Under the pieces are notes generated by a model that saw nothing but the letters and a program-made list of their open reading frames with translations, had not been told where the DNA came from and did not search any database. The position numbers were made by a program, and so were the translations under genes. From Porphyromonadaceae bacterium UBA7087 (GTDB taxonomy: Bacteria > Bacteroidota > Bacteroidia > Bacteroidales > Muribaculaceae): DNA of 16,281 bases. The stretch is from assembly GCA_002493515.1 (NCBI GenBank), contig DKYZ01000114.1, positions 1-16,281 on the forward strand. The letters run 5' to 3'. Within the stretch, counting starts at the first letter, position 1, and the number at the start of each line of letters is the position of its first letter. Positions 6,202 through 14,100 of this stretch are shown here, one piece after another.

Positions 6202-7878
6202 ATGAGATTCCCACTGATCGCGACGCTGACACTGGCAGCGACCGCAGCGGCACAGCAGCCGCAGGCCCCTCTCGAGGCGGCTCCCGTCAGGGCATATGAG
6301 GCAATGGCGACGCAGCAGACACAGCCCATGTCGCAGGCCGACATGCGTCGCACCCCCGCCATCGAGGTATCCGGCGTGCGCCACGCGATGCCGACACCCG
6401 ACGACACCCCGGCAGCCATCATGGCCCAGCCCGAGGGCGAATACTCCGTAATGGTTAAGAAAGGTGGTGTCAGCCAATGGTATTTCCCGCCGCTCGGCGA
6501 GCTCCAGCAGTATGATGAAGGTATGGTAATCGAGACCGTAACAAACGGCGACAGATTCTATATGAAGCCGGTATGGCCAATCGCTTCCAGCAACTGCTGG
6601 ATCGAGGGCAAGATCGAGAACAACGAGATTGTATTCCAGTTCCCGCAGATTGCCGACAGGAAGGAATACGGCGACGGTTTCGTGGCGGAACAGACGTGTA
6701 TCGTATTCGGCTTCACCCCGAGCGAGGAGGATCCCACCCAGGGATGGTATGAGGCCACCGAGGAGCAGACCTACAGGCTTTCAATACTCGAAGACGGCAC
6801 GCTCCAGGCGCAGGATGAGTATGCTGTGCTCGGCCACGGCTACTATTTCACTACCGATGAGGAGGGCAACCCCATCGATCCGTACTGGAGCTGGCAGTAT
6901 ACCGGAGCCACGATCACCACAATCGAGCCCGAGAAAAACAAGGTAGCCGAGATTCCCGAGGGTGTAGAGATGCAGGCCTGGAACAAGATCGAACAGTATT
7001 CAGCCACTCCCATGCAGGTAGGCGTGGACGGCGACAAGATGTATATCGTCGGACTCATGGCCGGCACTGACCTGGCTGACTCCCCCGTAGTAGGCACAAT
7101 CAGCGAGGACCGCAAGACCGTTTCCTTCCCCTCCCAGTTCCTCGGCATCTACAAGCAGTACAACTGCGAGGCCTGGCTCGTGCCTTGCGATGAGACCGGC
7201 ATGACGATATTGCCCGATCTCGTGTTCGACTACGACGAGGAGAACAAGATTCTGAAAACCGACGGCTCGTATTGCATTTCCCTGCGCCAGAACTCTCTCT
7301 ATTGGGTCGGATTCGTGACGTCGCTCTACATCTGCGCACCCGACAACGCGCCTGTCACCAAGCTGCCCACTCCCATTGTGGAGAACTACTGGCCGGCTGA
7401 CCCCCAGACGGGTCTGCTTCCGGAGCTCGACTTCATAATCCCGGAGGTGCAGGATATGAACGTGCTGCCTGTCGACAAGCTCTATTACAACCTGATTCTC
7501 GATGACGAGGTGTTCGAGTTCCTCCCCGACGAGTATGACGTTGCCGAGCCTATGACCGACATCCCCTATACCTTCCAGTGCAAGGATATCTTCTGGATGG
7601 GCGCAGGCAAGTTCTTCATGATCATCTATCCGGAGGACTTCGACAGCCTCGGCATCCGCTCCATCTACAAGGACGGCGACACCAGGATAGAGTCTGAGAT
7701 TGGCTGGGCACCCGGATATGTCAAGGTCGAGGGTATCGACGCGTCGGCCAAGGCTGTGAGTGTGGAATACTACAATGCGGCCGGCATGAGGATTCCGGAG
7801 AGCGCCGCCAAGGGCATCTGCATCCAGCGCACTGTCTATGACAATGGCCAGGTAAGCACCGTGAAGACCGTAAGATAA
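6202..7878 (+). CDS. Secreted acidic beta-rich protein, unknown function
   Basis: This is a 558-residue exported protein. A short signal peptide (MRFPLIATLTLAATAAA-QQ, cleavage near 17) is followed by a proline/glutamine-rich stretch to about residue 75. A long, acidic, aromatic-rich, beta-type region follows with no domain I can name (examples: SQWYFPPLGEL, GYYFTTDEEGNPIDPYWSWQYTGA). The last 47 or so residues (IDASAKAVSVEYYNAAGMRI, then GICIQR and a final KTVR) parallel the tail of the protein at 2246 in the order ID, YY[DN], GxR, GI[FC]I, [DN]G, K. The tail is probably a sorting or surface-targeting signal (inference). The gene has its own promoter and follows the TPR/AraC regulator, which may control it. 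Proteins of this general look are abundant in Muribaculaceae and Prevotellaceae. No enzymatic motif was seen. Confidence 0.8.
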   Translation: MRFPLIATLTLAATAAAQQPQAPLEAAPVRAYEAMATQQTQPMSQADMRRTPAIEVSGVRHAMPTPDDTPAAIMAQPEGEYSVMVKKGGVSQWYFPPLGELQQYDEGMVIETVTNGDRFYMKPVWPIASSNCWIEGKIENNEIVFQFPQIADRKEYGDGFVAEQTCIVFGFTPSEEDPTQGWYEATEEQTYRLSILEDGTLQAQDEYAVLGHGYYFTTDEEGNPIDPYWSWQYTGATITTIEPEKNKVAEIPEGVEMQAWNKIEQYSATPMQVGVDGDKMYIVGLMAGTDLADSPVVGTISEDRKTVSFPSQFLGIYKQYNCEAWLVPCDETGMTILPDLVFDYDEENKILKTDGSYCISLRQNSLYWVGFVTSLYICAPDNAPVTKLPTPIVENYWPADPQTGLLPELDFIIPEVQDMNVLPVDKLYYNLILDDEVFEFLPDEYDVAEPMTDIPYTFQCKDIFWMGAGKFFMIIYPEDFDSLGIRSIYKDGDTRIESEIGWAPGYVKVEGIDASAKAVSVEYYNAAGMRIPESAAKGICIQRTVYDNGQVSTVKTVR

Positions 7879-7939
7879 CGAAAAGCAGTAAGATACGATA
7901 AGATAAGGTAGACAGTCGGTGAGCCGGTTGGTCCGGCAG

Positions 7940-7989
7940 AGTGATAAAGAGGCGGGACACGCAGACGCGTGCCCCGCCTCTTTATCACT
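7940..7989. terminator. Long hairpin between convergent genes, likely bidirectional terminator
   Basis: Two 23-nt arms (7940-7962 and 7967-7989) pair at 22 of 23 positions around an AGAC loop, with one A-C mismatch. The core AAAGAGGCGGG with CCCGCCTCTTT supplies A- and T-runs on both strands. It lies between the plus-strand gene ending at 7878 and the minus-strand gene ending at 8002. Confidence 0.72.
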
Positions 7990-8016
7990 AATCACTAATC
8001 ACTAATCACTAATCAC
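7989..8016. repeat. Four tandem TAATCAC heptamers over the LRR gene stop codon
   Basis: TAATCAC is repeated four times without interruption, preceded by the variant TTATCAC that belongs to the terminator stem. On the minus strand the unit reads GTGATTA and encodes the end of the LRR protein (VISD, then TAG). Confidence 0.95.
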
Positions 8017-8703
8017 TTCCCCGAACAGCCGCCACCCCTGCGCCTGACGATAGGCATCCTCGGCTCCGACGGGCACGACAAGCCGACACTGCCGGTAAAG
8101 CCCCGTCTCGTCCGGCTCGAATATGAAGCTCGCGCAGTCGAACGGTGGCGGCACTGCCGACATGCAGCGCAGCTCCCGCAGATTCAGACATCCGCTGAAG
8201 ATCAGCTCCCCGAGCAGCGATTTGTTGGCCGGGAGTGTCGCTCTGCGGAGCGACACGCAGTCGGAGAAGGCATACGACTCCAGTTCCGTAACGCTCGCCG
8301 GCACCTCGGCCGAGCGCAGCGCGAGGCAGCGGCTGAAGGCATTGTTGCCGATATGCCGCAGCTTCGGAGGGAGGTCGGCCCTTTCCATCCACTCGCAGTA
8401 GGCGAAGGCATGCGCCCCGATATCCACAAGACTGCGCGGCAGCCTCACCTCCCTCAGCGAGTCACACCAGGCGAATGCGGAACGCCCGATCTTCTCCACA
8501 CCCTCCGGCAGCTCCACCCGCCGCAGCGACGACAGTCCGTAGAACCCGTAATCCGGTATCTCCTTCACCCCACGGGGCACCACCGCCACCGTATCGGTCT
8601 CCGAGACGCCACACACCCTGCGTGCGAACTCCCCCGGAGTCTGGGCCAACGCCTCAAGCATGGCGAAGACCGTTATTATCGATGCAATCAGTATTTTTCT
8701 CAT
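8002..8703 (-). CDS. Secreted BspA-type leucine-rich-repeat protein
   Basis: This is a 233-residue protein with a signal peptide (MRKILIASIITVFAMLEALA-QT, cleavage near 20). About six LRR_5 (BspA/TpLRR) repeats of about 23 residues span roughly 45-180. They show the typical phrases YGFYGLSSLRRVELPEGVEKIG, SAFAWCDSLREVRLP, HAFAYC, NAFSRC and YAFSDC. The C-terminal cap near 183-232 includes AVPPPF, LVVPVGAEDAYRQAQGW and LFGEV, the usual end of BspA-like proteins. These proteins are exported and act in adhesion or binding at the surface; the ligand is unknown. There is no sorting tail or lipobox, so it is probably periplasmic or released. The start at 8703 is supported by the signal peptide and by a consensus promoter 38 nt upstream. 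Confidence 0.9.
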   Translation of the reverse strand: MRKILIASIITVFAMLEALAQTPGEFARRVCGVSETDTVAVVPRGVKEIPDYGFYGLSSLRRVELPEGVEKIGRSAFAWCDSLREVRLPRSLVDIGAHAFAYCEWMERADLPPKLRHIGNNAFSRCLALRSAEVPASVTELESYAFSDCVSLRRATLPANKSLLGELIFSGCLNLRELRCMSAVPPPFDCASFIFEPDETGLYRQCRLVVPVGAEDAYRQAQGWRLFGEVISD

Positions 8704-8740
8704 AAGTCAGGCCACGGGGATAAAAAAAGTCTGCCCGTGC

Positions 8741-8777
8741 GTCGGCAAAATTAATCAATTGCCGCCACATGGGCAAA
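8741..8777 (-). promoter_or_regulatory. Bacteroidetes-type promoter for the LRR gene
   Basis: On the minus strand, TTTG (8777-8774), a 20-nt spacer and TAATTTTG (8753-8746) match the consensus fully. The predicted start is about 8741, giving a leader of about 38 nt. The promoter sits just downstream of the three-gene operon ending at 8822, from which no clear terminator was seen, so some read-through into the LRR gene is possible. Confidence 0.78.
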
Positions 8778-8821
8778 CCGCCGGCCACATCAGCCGGGTA
8801 AAAGGTCGGATAGAGGGAGAT

Positions 8822-9319
8822 TCAGAAAGGGAAGAGCCTGCGCCTCATCGGCGGCGTGAAGGTCTGCAGCGCAACCTCGGCCGTGGCCGCCAGGTCGCGG
8901 TGGGCTTCCTTCATGCGCAGCTGCCAGTCGGCCCCCCGGGCCACGTCGAGCGGCGAGAGGGCGCGCCACAGCACAAAAGCCACCATAAAGGCATGCACAC
9001 ACTCCTTCAGCCGTATCGCCGCCACGTGGGGCACATTCTCGCGCAGCCTCAGGTGGAAATTCTCCGGGAAAGGGTCCCCATCGCTCAGCTCGTCGCGTGC
9101 AGGGTCGCCGACGCATATTGCGCGCAGCGTCAGCAGCGCCTCCGAGAAGGCGAGGCCCAGCAGACGCAGGGTGAGGGGCAGACTGTCGTCCTGGCAGATG
9201 TCGGTGAGCTGATGCAGCTCATGCGCGGAATGCCGCTCCGACATGATGTCGGCCTCCGTGAAGGCAGCGTCGGCGATGTCGGCGAGCAGCTCGGTGCGCA
9301 GGAAAGTGATTGTCGTCAT
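8822..9319 (-). CDS. Uncharacterised protein, third gene of a paralogue operon
   Basis: This 165-residue soluble, largely helical protein has no signal peptide and no family I recognise. It begins MTTITFLRTELLADIADAAF. A DD pair lies near residue 44 (QDDSL), a short strand (FHLRLREN) near 88-95, and a helix with an aromatic/Trp pair (FMVAFVLWRALS) near 111-122. The last 35 residues are charged and helical, ending in PPMRRRLFPF. The same order (short beta start, DD, LxLxL strand, helix with W, basic C-terminus) recurs in the two upstream genes. Its ATG at 9319 overlaps the upstream stop by 4 nt, so translation is probably coupled. A phage-like neck or tail role was considered but is not demonstrated. 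Confidence 0.7.
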   Translation of the reverse strand: MTTITFLRTELLADIADAAFTEADIMSERHSAHELHQLTDICQDDSLPLTLRLLGLAFSEALLTLRAICVGDPARDELSDGDPFPENFHLRLRENVPHVAAIRLKECVHAFMVAFVLWRALSPLDVARGADWQLRMKEAHRDLAATAEVALQTFTPPMRRRLFPF

Positions 9320-9816
9320 GCCTCCGCCCCGCTGTCGGTCTTGCGCTTCGGGCGCACCCGCTTGTTGGAAGACACGGAGATTGCCGCGAGCGCGCGCTCC
9401 GCGGCGCGGGCATAGTCGTCGGCGTCCTCCTTGTCGGTGATCACAAACCAGTCGTAGAGGGCCTTGCTCACGATATAGTCGTGGGCGGCCGCCACAATCG
9501 ACTCCCCCACTCCGTTGTTGAAGTTGGAGGGCATCACGAGCTTCAGGCGCAGCTCCGAGTCGCCGGAAGGGGAATTGTCGATGTTGGCCGAGCCCCCCTC
9601 GATATATTCCCCGAGATGGGTGCGCAGTATGCCCCAGGCGGCGGTGATGCTGCGCATGATCTGGTCGGCGTTCTCGGTGTCGTCGTTGGCCTGCATCGCC
9701 GCCACGCGCTCATGGTTGGTGCCGTCGCTGCGGCTCTTGCCGGTGAGATATGCCTTGTTCTGGATGTCGTAGATTATCTCGTTGATGAAGAAGGAGATTG
9801 AGATTGTCTGTTTCAT
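9316..9816 (-). CDS. Uncharacterised protein, second gene of a paralogue operon
   Basis: This is a 166-residue protein. The start is placed at MKQTISISFFINEI (9816) because the upstream extension is proline/arginine-rich and runs back over the neighbouring gene's stop. Features are a beta-like start, a helix, TGKSR, AANDD near residue 44 (the glycine/lysine stretch is not a complete Walker A), and a strand LRLKLVMPSNF near 97-107. A helix follows with YIVSKALYDWFVITDKEDADDYARAAERAL, then a basic tail (NKRVRPKRK). The helix parallels the upstream protein's YMARSIIAKWYAFTLKEEAQ segment, supporting paralogy. It follows the first gene by 37 nt and overlaps the next by 4 nt. No signal peptide or transmembrane helix is visible. 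Function is unknown. Confidence 0.72.
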   Translation of the reverse strand: MKQTISISFFINEIIYDIQNKAYLTGKSRSDGTNHERVAAMQANDDTENADQIMRSITAAWGILRTHLGEYIEGGSANIDNSPSGDSELRLKLVMPSNFNNGVGESIVAAAHDYIVSKALYDWFVITDKEDADDYARAAERALAAISVSSNKRVRPKRKTDSGAEA

Positions 9817-9853
9817 AATTTCATGTTTTGGGGATGTGTAGGAAAAGGGGGAT

Positions 9854-10300
9854 TCACCTCCTGCGGGGAGGTTTGCGCCAGTAGCATCGCGAGGCGGCGT
9901 CGGCAAGGTAGCCCTCGGCCTGCACGGCGGCGGCCTGCGCCTCCTCCTTGAGGGTGAAGGCATACCATTTCGCGATGATGCTCCGCGCCATGTAGGAGAA
10001 GAGGAGCGACGACACGGAGGGGGTCTGGGTGTCGTCGTAAGACGACGACAGGGAGAGGGTCAGGTCGAGGGCGGCACCTGAATAGTCGGCCGAGGCCACG
10101 AACTCGCGCAGACGGGCGGTAACGGCCACGGCCGCCTCGTTCCAGAAGCGGCCGAGCAGCTCGTCGTCAGCCCCGATGGTGGCCACACGGTTGAAGTCGG
10201 CGGCAGAGTCACCTGTGGATTTCGCCCCGGCGTAGGCGGTAGACTTCCCCACCTCGTCGATCACCGCCTGGCGCATGATCATAATCTTTACAGTTTTCAT
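9854..10300 (-). CDS. Uncharacterised protein, first gene of a paralogue operon
   Basis: This is a 148-residue protein. The start at 10300 (MKTVKIMIMRQAV) is preferred over 10327 because it matches the starts of its two downstream relatives and leaves room for a leader after the -7 element. It shows YAGAKSTGD near 22-30, GADDELLGRFWNEA near 44-57, a strand LDLTLSLSSSYD near 78-89, and a helix YMARSIIAKWYAFTLKEEAQ near 102-121. It ends with GYLADAASRCYWRKPPRRR. I do not recognise the family. The layout (small, acidic-helical, basic C-terminus) would suit a structural or assembly protein, but this is only inference. It heads a tight minus-strand operon of three similar proteins. Confidence 0.72.
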   Translation of the reverse strand: MKTVKIMIMRQAVIDEVGKSTAYAGAKSTGDSAADFNRVATIGADDELLGRFWNEAAVAVTARLREFVASADYSGAALDLTLSLSSSYDDTQTPSVSSLLFSYMARSIIAKWYAFTLKEEAQAAAVQAEGYLADAASRCYWRKPPRRR

Positions 10301-10342
10301 AATTCTGTCGGTTTTTTTACAGGCCACAATCAGTAGCCGTCA

Positions 10343-10355
10343 CGCCGCAAAATTA
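10343..10355 (-). promoter_or_regulatory. Possible -7 element of the paralogue operon
   Basis: TAATTTTG on the minus strand (10355-10348) matches the -7 consensus; the predicted start is near 10343, about 43 nt before ATG 10300. No TTG or TTTG is found at the expected distance, so the promoter is either weak or activator-dependent. Confidence 0.5.
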
Positions 10356-10442
10356 GCAACCGCGACAACCGCCCCGCCCTTATCGCGCAAATTCCCCGTC
10401 CAGTCCGCCCCGCCAAGCCCTGCGCTCCCCAATGCCTCAATG

Positions 10443-10523
10443 TCCTTTTGCTCCAGCACGTTAGCCATGCCGTTTCAGTCCAGCGCGTTAGCCAAGCCGT
10501 TTCAGTCCAGTGCGTTAGCCCGT
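10443..10523. repeat. Three imperfect 27-bp tandem repeats
   Basis: Units at 10443-10469, 10470-10496 and 10497-10523 share the core TCCAGCRCGTTAGCC. Units 2 and 3 differ at one base in their first 23 positions; unit 1 is more divergent at its start. There are no spacers, so it is not a CRISPR array. On the minus strand an open frame runs through it, giving a TETAWLT-like repeat, but nothing else supports a protein. Confidence 0.85.
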
Positions 10524-10579
10524 TCTGTGTGCGGGGCTCAAACCCCGCAAAAATCCATAGCCCTCTGTCAGCTCCGCCT

Positions 10580-10730
10580 CCATTTTCCAATCGCAGAATA
10601 CGAGAGAATCCGCCCGAAGGGCTTGTCGCAGAATTATAAAGAACTTTAATTTCAAGAATTTAGAGAAAGAACAGAAGAACGGTGACGCATTCGCGCCAAG
10701 AACAGAAGAACGCTCCGACGGGGCGCCCCA
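10580..10730 (+). repeat. Dispersed hairpin-bearing repeat, copy A
   Basis: About 150 bp aligns base for base, with few gaps, to 16081-16236. Shared landmarks in order are TCGCAGAAT, GCCC-loop-GGGC, TTGTCGCAGAA, AAGAACTT, TTCAAGAA, GAACAGAAGAA, TCGCGCC, GAACAGAAGAACGCTCCGACGG and a final GCG-rich stem. Stems are GCCC/GGGC (10612-10622, loop GAA) and CGCTCC/GGGGCG (10711-10725, loop GAC). Confidence 0.85.
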
Positions 10731-10912
10731 GAGCCGATAGACAAATGCAAGCAATCAAAGCGCTTGCATATTGCAATGTAAGCTGCATACATTGATGTAG
10801 TAGCTCCGTTGCAACTGCGGAAAAATGTCAGATCTGCATATATTCATAAGATATACAAAACATATGCATTTTAACATTTGTAAAAAATAATTTGAAATAT
10901 CTTGAAAATTTA

Positions 10913-10949
10913 TTTGGTGAATCAAAAATCTTTTAATACCTTTGCAATC
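10913..10949 (+). promoter_or_regulatory. Consensus Bacteroidetes promoter for the 11173 gene
   Basis: TTTG (10913-10916), a 20-nt spacer and TACCTTTG (10937-10944) match the consensus fully in an AT-rich setting. The predicted start is about 10949, which places the first base of a long-range stem almost at the 5' end of the transcript and leaves a leader of about 224 nt. Confidence 0.85.
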
Positions 10950-11172
10950 ACATCGGGGCCACCACAGCGTTGGATGCCACCGGCAGAGGCCGGTTCGCCA
11001 GAAACGGAAGCCCGGATGTCATAACGAAAATAAAAATGTATTAAAGCGAAAAAGAAGCCATAAAACAGACTCAGACTCCCTACACCAAGCAACGATTTCC
11101 TATATATAAATAGGAGGCTGCGAAAGGTCTCCCCAACCAGAGATAATTATCCTTATTTATAAACCAATACTT
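10949..11172 (+). promoter_or_regulatory. Long structured 5' leader of the 11173 gene
   Basis: ACATCGGGGC (10950-10959) pairs with GCCCGGATGT (11010-11019) at 9 of 10 positions. Within it, ACCGGC (10979-10984) pairs with GCCGGT (10989-10994) around AGAG, and CGTT can pair with AACG. Downstream, an A-rich stretch of about 85 nt is followed by a second stem: TATAAATAGGA (11105-11115) with TCCTTATTTATA (11150-11161, one bulge), enclosing GGAGGC/GTCTCC. The second stem ends 11 nt before the start codon. It matches no riboswitch class whose core motifs I could recognise. It may be a regulatory RNA, a stability element or a processed leader. Confidence 0.55.
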
Positions 11173-14100
11173 ATGCAAATGAAAAAATTCATTACAATGT
11201 GTCTTTCTGCCGCTTTGCTGGCAGGGGCAACGAGTGCTGAGGCACGCGTGACGCTACGTCAGGCACAGCAGATGCAGAGGGAAGGCAAGGGCATCAAGAT
11301 GCTCCACGACGGTAACAAGAAAGCCCAGAGCAACATGCTCCGCGTCAAAGGCAACGGCTTCGGCAAGATTGCCTCCCGTCCGACATCCTCTCTCGTCAAG
11401 AAAGCTCCCGCAAAAGTGACAGACGGCGGTTCCGACATCTACGGATACTGCAACTACTCCACTCAGATCCAGCAGGTTGGCGCAGCTCTTTACGAGCTGA
11501 TGTCAGAAGGCCTCGAGATGACATGGCAGGATCCCGCTTACATAGAGCTCGGCGGATATACATTCTCCGGAGCCTATGTGAAGGACGGTGTCTTCAAGGG
11601 TTACATCCCCGAGACATTCTGGGGCATGACATTCGGTATCGACTACGCCCAGATCGACTTCGAGTCAGGCGAGCTCCTCAGCGTAGAGCCTCTCGACCTC
11701 GCCACAGCACCTATCTACAACCGTCTGGCCTACGTCCCGACGGAGGACATGGTGTATGGCTTCGGTCTCATGGCCGACTACCAGAACACAGTGTTCATGT
11801 GCAGTGAGGATTCAGATCCTTCCACCGCTACCGTAATCGCCGAGTTCGAGGATGTAAACACCGTTCCTGTGGCATTCTGCTACAACCCGGTGGAGAATGC
11901 GTTCTTCGGCATCGACATGAACCAGAACTTCTGCCGCTACGACTTCGACGGCACGCAGACAGTTCTCTTCAGCCTTGCAGACGCATTCGAGTTTGGCGCC
12001 GGCTACTATGCAGGTCTCGCCTACAGCCCCATCGAGAATGTCTACTACTGGAACATCAACCAGGATGTTGACGCATTCATGGGCAGAATCGACATGAGCG
12101 GCAATGTGGATGTATACGAGCAGCTTGCAGACGGCAACCAGCTCACATTCCTCATCTGCACGAACGAGGCTATCATCAACGAGTTCGCTCCCAAGCGTCC
12201 CGAGATTGCCGAGATCAGCTTCCCCGCAGGCGACCTCACTGGATTTGTATCGTATACACTTCCTTCTGAGTACGCAGGTGGCGCAATGATTCCCGCCGAT
12301 GTCGTTACCTTCGACGTCTACACCACTCTCGACGGTGAGGTGACAGGCCAGGGCACCGGCAAGCCGGGTGAGGTCTACAGCGCTACATACGAGAACCTTT
12401 CCGAGGGCAAGCACAAATTCGGCTGCTACGTATCATGCGACGGCGTGGAGAGCACCCAGGTATCGAAGACCGTCTACATCGGCAACGACACCCCGCAGGC
12501 TCCGAAGAACGTGATCCTTACCGACAACATGGTGACATGGGATGCCATCCCGGCTCTCGGTGTCAACAAGGGTTATCTCGCTATCGACGACATCCAGTAT
12601 ATCGTATATCTCCAGGGTGAGGAATACGGACGCACCAAGGAGTGCAAGCTCCCCATCGTTCTTCCCGCCGACGAGCCTCTGAACATCTACCAGGTTGAGG
12701 TGGTGGCCGAGTGCAACGGCAAGACATCCGTGGCCACAGAGTCCAACAGTGTTATCGCCGGCCAGCCTCTCGAGATTCCTGTATCCATCGCCCCGACGCT
12801 GGAGGAGGCACAGCTCTGCTCCATCTATGACGGCAACGGCAACGGCGCAAGCTGGACATATGCCGAGACAAACGACGGCGGCGTCTTCCAGATCAGCTAT
12901 ACAATGCCTGAGGAGGGCAATCAGGACGACTGGCTGTTCCTTCCCCCCATCAAGATTGACAATGTAAACAAATATTATACTCTCAGCTACGAGGTAATGG
13001 CACGCAGCGCCACGTACCCAGAGGAGTATATGGAGGTATGCATAGGCACAGCGCCCAACCCCGAGGCAATGATTGAGACACTCGTTGACGAGTACCAGCC
13101 CGAGGCTGAGGTATATACCAGCGCAAATGGTTATGTGAAGGCACCCGCCGCCGGTGTATACTATATCGGTTTCCACTGCACATCCGAGGCTGACATGATG
13201 GGTCTCAACCTGCGCAACATCAAACTCTTTGACGAGAACATCACCAACGATTCTCCCGCCGCTGTCAACAACCTCGAGGCTGTGGCATTCGACCAGGGTG
13301 TCCTCAAGGCAACTGTAAGCTTCTCTTTCCCGACCAAGACCATGGGTGGCAGCGAGCTCGCAGCTGACGCAGCCCTCAAGGCTACCGTCGTTGCAGCCGA
13401 GACCCTTACGGTAGAGGGCAAGCCCGGTGAGAAGGTATCTGTGGAGATTGCAACTGTACAGAGCATGAACCACATCGTTGCACGCACTTCCCTCGGTGAT
13501 CTCAACGGTCCCGCAGAAACTGTCGACGTCTATACCGGTGTTGAGGTTCCCGCAACAGTAAATGACCTCGTGGCTGTCTCCGCTCCCGACATGATGAGCA
13601 TGACCCTCACATGGGAAGCCCCGACAGAGGGCTATGACGGCGGCTTCATCGTTCCCGAGGATGTGACATACGACATCTACATGGTGGTTCCAGGCTTCTT
13701 CGGCGATGAATGGGCCAAGATTGACGAGGCCGGCAAGAACAAGACCTACACCTACGTATGCGAGGAGGGTCAGGTTCAGGATCTCGTGCAGCTCGGCGTC
13801 GTAGCCTGCAACGCAGCAGGTGACTGCGGCTATCTGCAGTCTGTAAGCGATGTCCTCGGCACTCCGTGGGCACTTCCGATGGACGAGAACTTCGACAATC
13901 CCGACGCTCCCATTTACACTCCGTGGATGATTTACCAGACCGACATCGAGAATCCCGTAAGCTGGGCTATCGACTATCTTACCAATATTGATGAGACATT
14001 TGCTCCCGAGCACATCGGTCTTGTAGGTACAGGTTCTGCAGGCGCAGTAAGCAGCCTCGGTGTTCCCCGCTTCACGACTAAGGATTATGAGGAGGTTACA

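Larger units (their letters stand above)
10301..11172. other. Long non-coding region between divergent transcription units
   Basis: No convincing gene is present. In order it holds the minus-strand -7 element (10348-10355), a 27-bp tandem repeat (10443-10523), a 6-bp hairpin GCGGGG/CCCCGC (10531-10548), a dispersed hairpin-bearing repeat (10580-10730), two small inverted repeats (TGCAAGC/GCTTGCA at 10746-10768; CAATGTA/TACATTG at 10774-10794), an AT-rich stretch, a consensus plus-strand promoter (10913-10944) and a leader of about 224 nt with strong structure. Confidence 0.8.

Noticed and set aside
7000..7995. 331-codon minus-strand open frame across the 6202 gene end
   Set aside because: It runs through the terminator hairpin and has no family features; the plus-strand gene has a promoter, signal peptide and tail.
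9817..9963. N-terminal extension of the second paralogue gene
   Set aside because: The extension is proline/arginine-rich, overlaps the previous gene's end, and the internal ATG at 9816 matches the starts of the two sister proteins.
10443..10523. CRISPR-like array
   Set aside because: The repeats are contiguous with no spacers, and no cas gene is present.
10330..10590. Protein with TETAWLT repeats on the minus strand
   Set aside because: The frame is only a by-product of the 27-bp tandem array; there is no start context, promoter or conserved domain.
10949..11020. Known riboswitch (cobalamin, TPP, SAM, glycine, fluoride)
   Set aside because: None of the core sequence motifs of these classes could be found; it is only described as an unassigned structured leader.
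12433..14013. 526-codon open frame opposite the large secreted protein gene
   Set aside because: It is a shadow of codon bias; the product is compositionally odd and no promoter is present on that strand.
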